The translations under genes and the position numbers were made by a program. From Talinum fruticosum (Eukaryota; Streptophyta; Magnoliopsida; Caryophyllales; Talinaceae): a stretch of 64,000 bases of DNA. The notes beneath the pieces are model-generated. The model worked only from the letters and a program-made list of their open reading frames with translations, was not told the DNA's origin and ran no database searches. This document shows positions 58,460 through 64,000 of this stretch, one piece after another (the stretch's first letter is position 1; every line of letters begins with the position of its first letter). The stretch is taken from positions 7,996,001-8,060,000 of the forward strand of contig JAITYX010000008.1 of assembly GCA_021018815.1 (NCBI GenBank), read 5' to 3'.

Positions 58460-59416
58460 TGTTGACAGTACACTTAGACAGACAGACAGACAGAGAGTGA
58501 AGAGAGATGGAGGGGAAACTGGAGAGTGTGTGGGGGATGAAAATGAGGCCCCAAATAGTTATATACTACTCAGTCTTAGCTCTCTCTCTCTCTCTCCTCT
58601 CCTCTGTCTTCTCTGTGTTTTCATTCTCCTTGTAAATTCTACCACTAATGAAGGCATTAATTAATATCATGAATCACAACTGGAGTTAACATTTCCTTCC
58701 TCATACACAAGTGGAGTACTATATTTCATCCTTTTTCTTCCTTTCTTCTTTCTTTTTTAATGCTGCCTAATTGTGAAAGTGAAGCCCTCGGGGAGGTTGC
58801 AGAGCGTGACGGATTGTCACGGTCCAATAGCACAGTATGAAATTTAAGCCCCACATCAGTCATATGAGGAGGCTAGCATCGGGTTTATATAAGCTTTGGG
58901 TTCTCGCGGCACTTGAGCTGGCTTTTGGGATGTGCTCTTCCGAAGATGTATATAAACCTCAACCTATCAATTACATTTACAACTACAGATAGGCATAGGA
59001 GGTCCATGATGTAACAAGTTCTGAGTCAAAATCGATTACAAATTTGGACAAGGTAACAGACAGCAAATTGTTTGTTTCTTTAACTTATTGCCCTTGTTCA
59101 GATGTGTTAAATTTCATGTTCCAGACTTTGTTATCATCCTTATTCAACACACCAATACACCATTCATTTCATAGAATACAGAATGGAAATTCATAACGAA
59201 AAATCAACCCTGAACAATCGTGACCTAGCATATCCAGAGGAGTTACAAATGGCTTTGATAAGGAGGGAACTTGAAAATAGAATTCCTGATCCAGACATTG
59301 CGCAGCTGATTAGGTAAGTGAGAAGTGCTTCCTCGATGCTCAAATGGTATTTGTTTGAGACTTCATACGGAGTCTTAGCTAGGTAGTTTCTACTGTCCCT
59401 CAGCGATAAATGTGGT
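58460..59416. other. Intergenic DNA between the two methyltransferase copies
   Basis: A CT/GA-rich leader of the pseudogene copy (about 58480-58620, including a CT run near 58581) and a candidate short LTR fragment at 58815-58975. The rest, up to the stop of the intact copy, is probably its 3' UTR. Confidence 0.5.
58815..58975. mobile_element. Candidate short LTR (TRIM-like or solo LTR)
   Basis: 161 bp beginning TGTCACGGTCC and ending CAATTACA (TG...CA). It contains GCCCCACATCAGTC, GGGTTTATATAAGCTTTGGG with a TATA element, and AGCTGGCTTTTGGGATG. These words are common in short plant LTRs, where they appear as 'CCCACATCGG' and 'TATATAAGC'. No target duplication is evident. Confidence 0.5.
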
Positions 59417-62400
59417 TCATTTCTTCTTAAATAGGAGATGAGCCACCATCCATTCTTCGCCATTGTTGTACCCGAACAGCTCAGCCACTGCTATGAAGAA
59501 AGTTCTCCAATATACAGTCCACTTGGTTGCTGAGTCCTTCCCATAAGTTGACTCCATTATGGGCCTTATTGAACCCACGTTACTGTCCATTCTTTTAAGC
59601 CACTCTTCGCTGCAAAGGTGGAGTGTCAGGGCCTTCTGTTTAACGTATCCCGGTATCTATCTATAGCTCAACAAGGAAAATACGATAATGGTTCTCACCT
59701 TGTTTGTGCATAATGCTTACCGTTCACAAGCCAGTGATTGACAACAGAGACATCGTCCTGCAATGGCAAAGGCTTAAGTACGATCTTTGGTGCACAAATA
59801 AATGTTGAAGGGGAGAATTGACTAGTAAGGTGAAAATCATGCCTACTTTAGAAACCATCCCCCTCCTTACCCCAACCCAAACGATGCCCTCGGCAAAATT
59901 ATGAGGTAATCAGTCTGGTTTGACTTGATCACGAATTCTACAAGGCATAAATAAATGAGACTTGACTTATCTATTAGATGCCGTGTAATGTAAATCTCTT
60001 AGGTCTTATATTAGACCGTCTTACCTAAGACATCATGAGACACTTTTATGGTGACTTTTATTGATTATGAAGGTGATTAATAATTCCTTTATATATCGCA
60101 TAGACCCATTGTAAGAAACATTTTCAGGGGGAAGCCAGAGGGAAAAAGGAACCAGAAATAGCGAAGTAGAAGTTCACCGGTAAAAAGAAAATTTTTGCCA
60201 ATGGAAGATCCCATGCCGTTACGTAAAGAATGATACCCAGGAAACTCACCTGGAAGTACAGGAGGAGGTTTGCAGATGGCATTGTTCCACCAGTAAAGAA
60301 GTACCTCGTGATCCAATCATCATCATTAACATCCTGCATAAAATTTGCAGAGTGAAGGCTCTCAATAATTCATACCGAATTTAAATACGCAACACCTGCT
60401 TCACTGTCAACGCATTATATCCCAACATACTAGTAATGGTAAGCAGTAACCACAAGAAGTACCTCATAGTGATATGCAAATGCTTTGTGGCAGAAGTAAT
60501 GGACAAATAGAAGGCTGTCAGGTTTCATCCAGTTGGATATCTTCTTGAGAAGATCCCGGTAGTTCTTCATATGCTGCAGTAATAATAAAAACATCAGACA
60601 TTACATTACAAAAGTTGAGCTCCTAATAAAACAGGTAGTGCTGCAGGAAGAGGTACATGCCTCAAACATTTCAATAGAGAATATTCGGTCGTAGGATCCA
60701 TCCATTTCAAAGCTACTAATGTCTGCTACTATGATCTCCACATTCTGCAGCTGAAGATCTCTGAATCACAAAAAGGTAATTTGTTTGGAGAGTCAGCTTT
60801 AGATAAGTTAATGAAGCAGCGTACTTTGGTCAGAAGAGTATTCAATTCCTATTCCATAATTAGCTTTTTTCAATATGTTGGCCGCTCAGGTCCATATGGC
60901 TGGCTTTGATCCAATAATTATGGGTAATCTAGGTTTGGCTTATTTTGGTTTTGGATTGAGAAGGTTGAGTTCAAAACTAGCCTTGGAGAGGGGCAGTTTT
61001 TGATAGTGTACCTACAATTGAATTTCAGGGAGATCGGTCCCCTTGGAACCCTGGGTTATGAAGGATATGCCAAATAACTCACCTACACTGCTCCTCGATA
61101 AATGCTTTCTGTGTCACCGAATTGCAAATCCCAGTGACATTACAATTGCTGTAATTCCGAGCAATGAACAAAACAAGTGACCCCCAGCCACATCCAACAT
61201 CAAGAACAGCTTGGCCATCTTTTAACTCTGCCCTCTTGCAGTACAAGTCTAACATTGCTTTCTCTGCATCATCTAGCTTAGTCCGCGTATCGGAAAAATA
61301 ACAGCAACTGCAACATAGGAAAAGAAAAAACAAACCCAGAACAGAAAATATCAGCTATACTGAACACAAATCTAAAAGATAAATCACATTGTAAAGTTGT
61401 AGACTAAACGATGCTAGACAGTCAAACCAAAGTTTCTTTCCCTTCTCATGTGAAGTAAGCATGCTCCTCCTCTCAAACGCATCAAAGCTAGCTAGGGGGA
61501 CTTATGGAACAAGAAGAACAAGAGAATGAAGTGTTTAGGCTAATTGTTGCATATAGGAGTCCCGCAATCTTGCTTAAAATCGGGAATCAACACAAGCAGG
61601 CGATCCTGACGGATTCTTGTATCAGTACTCAGACTAACTTAACTAGTTTAGCACATCAGGCAAGAAGCAACGGGAACCAAATGATCACTCAAGCATGCTC
61701 TGTCTTATATCCTGAAGTTTACAAATTACTTACCCATGTTAATCCACCACAAGCACCAGTAAGTGGCTATCCTTGTCCAAAGTTTCTAGATTTGCCTATG
61801 TGATATTAATTTCAACAAAAAATCTAACTATATCAATTAGTGGTCAACTGTTACACACAAAGCTGGGCTTTATTCTACATTCTTCATAAAATGAGGATTT
61901 GCAAACAATGATAAGATAATAATATTAAAAAACTTACCTGTACTTCATATGCTTTCCTAGCACAAGCTCAAAGAAGGAAGTAGGGAGCTCATAATGTTGG
62001 GACTTAGGCTTATCCGTCTGGATAGCTATTGGCATCTCTCTTAAAGCTGCATATATGGTAAATTCACATCACATTACAATGAATATCTCAAATTTGAAGA
62101 CATGTAGATGACTTTTGACATAACTAACAGAAAATTCGAGGCAACCTTTTCAAACCCTTGATGCTCTCAAAAGGCTAGCCCCTTTCCCAATCCAAGTAGA
62201 AAACTTTGTTCTTATTTACTATACCAAGACCATTAAACAAACCCAAACATAACTACGAACAGCCCAAATCCAGTCCTTAGGATCAGACCAAGATAAGGGC
62301 AATTCAACTTTGACCTCGTCCAGATTAGATGTCCTTGATAACTTAACCGGAAATTGATAGTAAATCCAAATAATTCAAGAACCAAAAAGAATCCAATCTG

Positions 62401-63008
62401 ATCCAAATATCTCATAAATCCATTGTGACCAAATTTGAAAGTAACACGATTTTATTGATCCCTTTTCCAATAACTTTATTGTATACATTGTGAAACTATT
62501 GCAGTTAGCATACAACACCCGTATCCCTTCTCTCTCTCTCTCTCTCTCATTATAGTACTGGATACCCATATCATATCCCAATTCCCAACCACAGATTTCC
62601 TTCACACCCTATCAAGTTGAGCCCTAAATTCACTTGGTTATACAAGGGCGAAAACAGAAATGCCCATTTGAGCTTGTGAACAATCAACAAAGAATGTGAT
62701 ACTGATACAATAATACTAAATTAATAAGATTATCCATTACTTATAATTCCATTAAAAAAGACTGTTTAAAAATGCATATGGAATGAAGGAAATGTAGCAA
62801 CTGTAGAGGGAGAGAGAGGAATTACAGTGGACAAATTGGAGGAGGTCAGCAAGCTGAAGTTCTGAGGTGGGTTTGTAGCCAGAACGAAGACGAGAGGCCA
62901 AGAGAAGGCGGGTGAGCCTCCTAATCACAGCATCAGGCAAGAAGTTCCTCTCTAGAGAACCAAGCATTACCTTCACGGATACTTCGTAAGGCATTTGCAG
63001 CAACCCTC

Positions 63009-63012
<4 letters not shown>
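59417..63012 (-). CDS. (S)-coclaurine N-methyltransferase-like SAM-dependent methyltransferase
   Basis: Eight exons: 62826-63012, 61938-62046, 61083-61307, 60661-60760, 60463-60573, 60250-60333, 59699-59757 and 59417-59609 (TGA). They give 355 residues with no frame break, the usual length for the family. It is a cyclopropane-fatty-acid-synthase-like methyltransferase: SAM motif [11 protein letters not shown] at residues 133-142, then NVTGICNS, the acidic IIVADI loop, [13 protein letters not shown], and a C-terminal [11 protein letters not shown] and [15 protein letters not shown]. Characterised relatives N-methylate coclaurine in benzylisoquinoline alkaloid plants. However, close homologues occur in plants without these alkaloids (Arabidopsis At4g33110/33120), so the substrate here is unknown. 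Intron 4 has a GC donor (GAG/GCATGT), forced by the conserved FEHMKNY junction. A (GA)n leader lies directly upstream of the ATG. Confidence 0.92.

Positions 63013-63041
<29 letters not shown>
63013..63041 (-). promoter_or_regulatory. (GA)n leader directly abutting the methyltransferase ATG
   Basis: About 14 GA units on the gene's sense strand end at the ATG itself. The same feature occurs at APM1 (18905-18928), and CT/GA tracts also lie near the starts of SCL23 (20385-20399), the PICC-like gene (50028-50047) and the pseudogene copy (58581-58596). Confidence 0.5.
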
Positions 63042-63045
<4 letters not shown>

Positions 63046-64000
63046 TCAGTCTTCACCCAATCTGTAGTCTACTCCTCCCTTATCGTGATGATGACCACTT
63101 CACTTAAAAAGAATCTTACTCCAAATCACCATGTTTCTCTGGGTGATACAAACATGTATATATTTTTTAAATGTCTTATCTTTAATTTATGATAATTAGG
63201 GTTGAGCAATGAAATTGGGTATTCGATTACAGTTTTAGATTCAGTTTGGACTCGGTGAATTCAAATTTGGATTTAATTGAATTGGGTCCACACAGAGTAG
63301 TGAAATCTTAGACCAGGACTCATTCTCCATATATTCGGTCTATATATTTTTTTCTTCTTAATTGTTAATGTTGAATTTAAAATGTTCTATTTATGTTTTT
63401 TATTCCATGAATGTTTTAGTCTTCAAAATTGTAATTTGGTATTTGTATGGTATAAATTTGAGACTTTTTATTTGATTATTAATGTTGGATTCGAAACTTT
63501 TTATAGTGGTCACAATTATAGAATTGTGTGATTCGTATTATTAATTTAAGTGCATCGAAAATATTTGATAATTATTAATTATTAGCCAAAACCTTTTAAA
63601 AATATTAAGAAGCAAATATGGTAATTTATTGTTTATTGCTTATTTGCATTGGAAAATTTGGTAACTCATAATTTATTGCTTATTTGGACAAAAAAGGGAC
63701 ATTGTTGGTATTTTAATATGAGTATATTTAATATGAGTATAACATATACAAACTTATAATTTTGAAAGTTTTGTATTAAGTATATTACTTACTACTCCTT
63801 ACCCGTATTGATAACACTTTTATATAACTTTTTATAATATTTTTTCTTTTTACTGATTCTTACAATTACGTACCAATCTTTATTATTAATGATTAGTTTA
63901 TACGAGTATAAATAAACTAGAGTTGACAAAAATTCGGGTTCAAGTCTAAATCAGGTTAGCAAATTGATTATTAAACAAGTTAAAATTCGGGTTAAAATTG
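63042..64000. other. Promoter side of the methyltransferase gene, then AT-rich DNA
   Basis: The first about 150 bases could hold its core promoter. From 63190 to the window end the sequence is AT-rich without recognisable genes. Confidence 0.5.

Overview
This is nuclear DNA from a flowering plant, most likely a eudicot. Genes have many GT-AG introns, a GA/CT-rich leader precedes most start codons, intergenic DNA is very AT-rich with MITE and retroelement debris, and the families are plant-specific (GRAS, PICC, APM1). No prokaryotic features, CRISPR arrays, rRNA genes or confident tRNA genes were seen.

Layout. (1) 1-6805 (+): last nine exons of an NDR/LATS-type AGC kinase, cut by the left window edge. 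(2) 8788-18898 (-): a complete 19-exon M1 aminopeptidase (APM1), convergent with the kinase. (3) 20583-21787 (+): an intronless GRAS regulator of the SCL23 type, divergent from APM1. (4) 21.8-30.4 kb: AT-rich, gene-poor, with a decayed RPA70-like OB-fold gene, a long-arm hairpin element and an (AAT)n tract. (5) 30.45-36.54 kb (+): a BCCIP homologue (8 exons) behind a CT-rich repeat island with a telo-box-like motif. (6) 37.6-38.6 kb: a truncated, broken hexokinase 5' fragment. (7) 42653-47672 (-): a long tail-anchored coiled-coil protein of the PICC/PICL type. (8) 52348-52980 (+): a twin-CX9C TRIAP1/Mdm35-like protein. (9) 55338-63012 (-): two tandem coclaurine-N-methyltransferase-like genes. 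The distal copy is intact and the proximal copy is a pseudogene.

NDR kinase - APM1 - TRIAP1-like - CNMT-like pair is, from memory, the order at Arabidopsis At4g33080-At4g33120. This would make the window a conserved block into which SCL23, BCCIP, hexokinase and PICC are interleaved. The genes have unrelated housekeeping or regulatory roles and do not form a pathway.

The most consequential observation is that four of six otherwise conserved genes carry isolated one-base losses, five in all, each explicable as a mononucleotide run one base too short. This looks like uncorrected assembly error, and the reading frames should be repaired against short reads or RNA before any is called a pseudogene. 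The hexokinase fragment and proximal methyltransferase are different: they have splice-site, nonsense and multi-base lesions and are real pseudogenes. I did not find a convincing undescribed biological system. The best unusual items are two GC-AG introns, one retained in both methyltransferase paralogues, a 1.1 kb element with internal ~150 bp repeats, and the 483 bp hairpin element.
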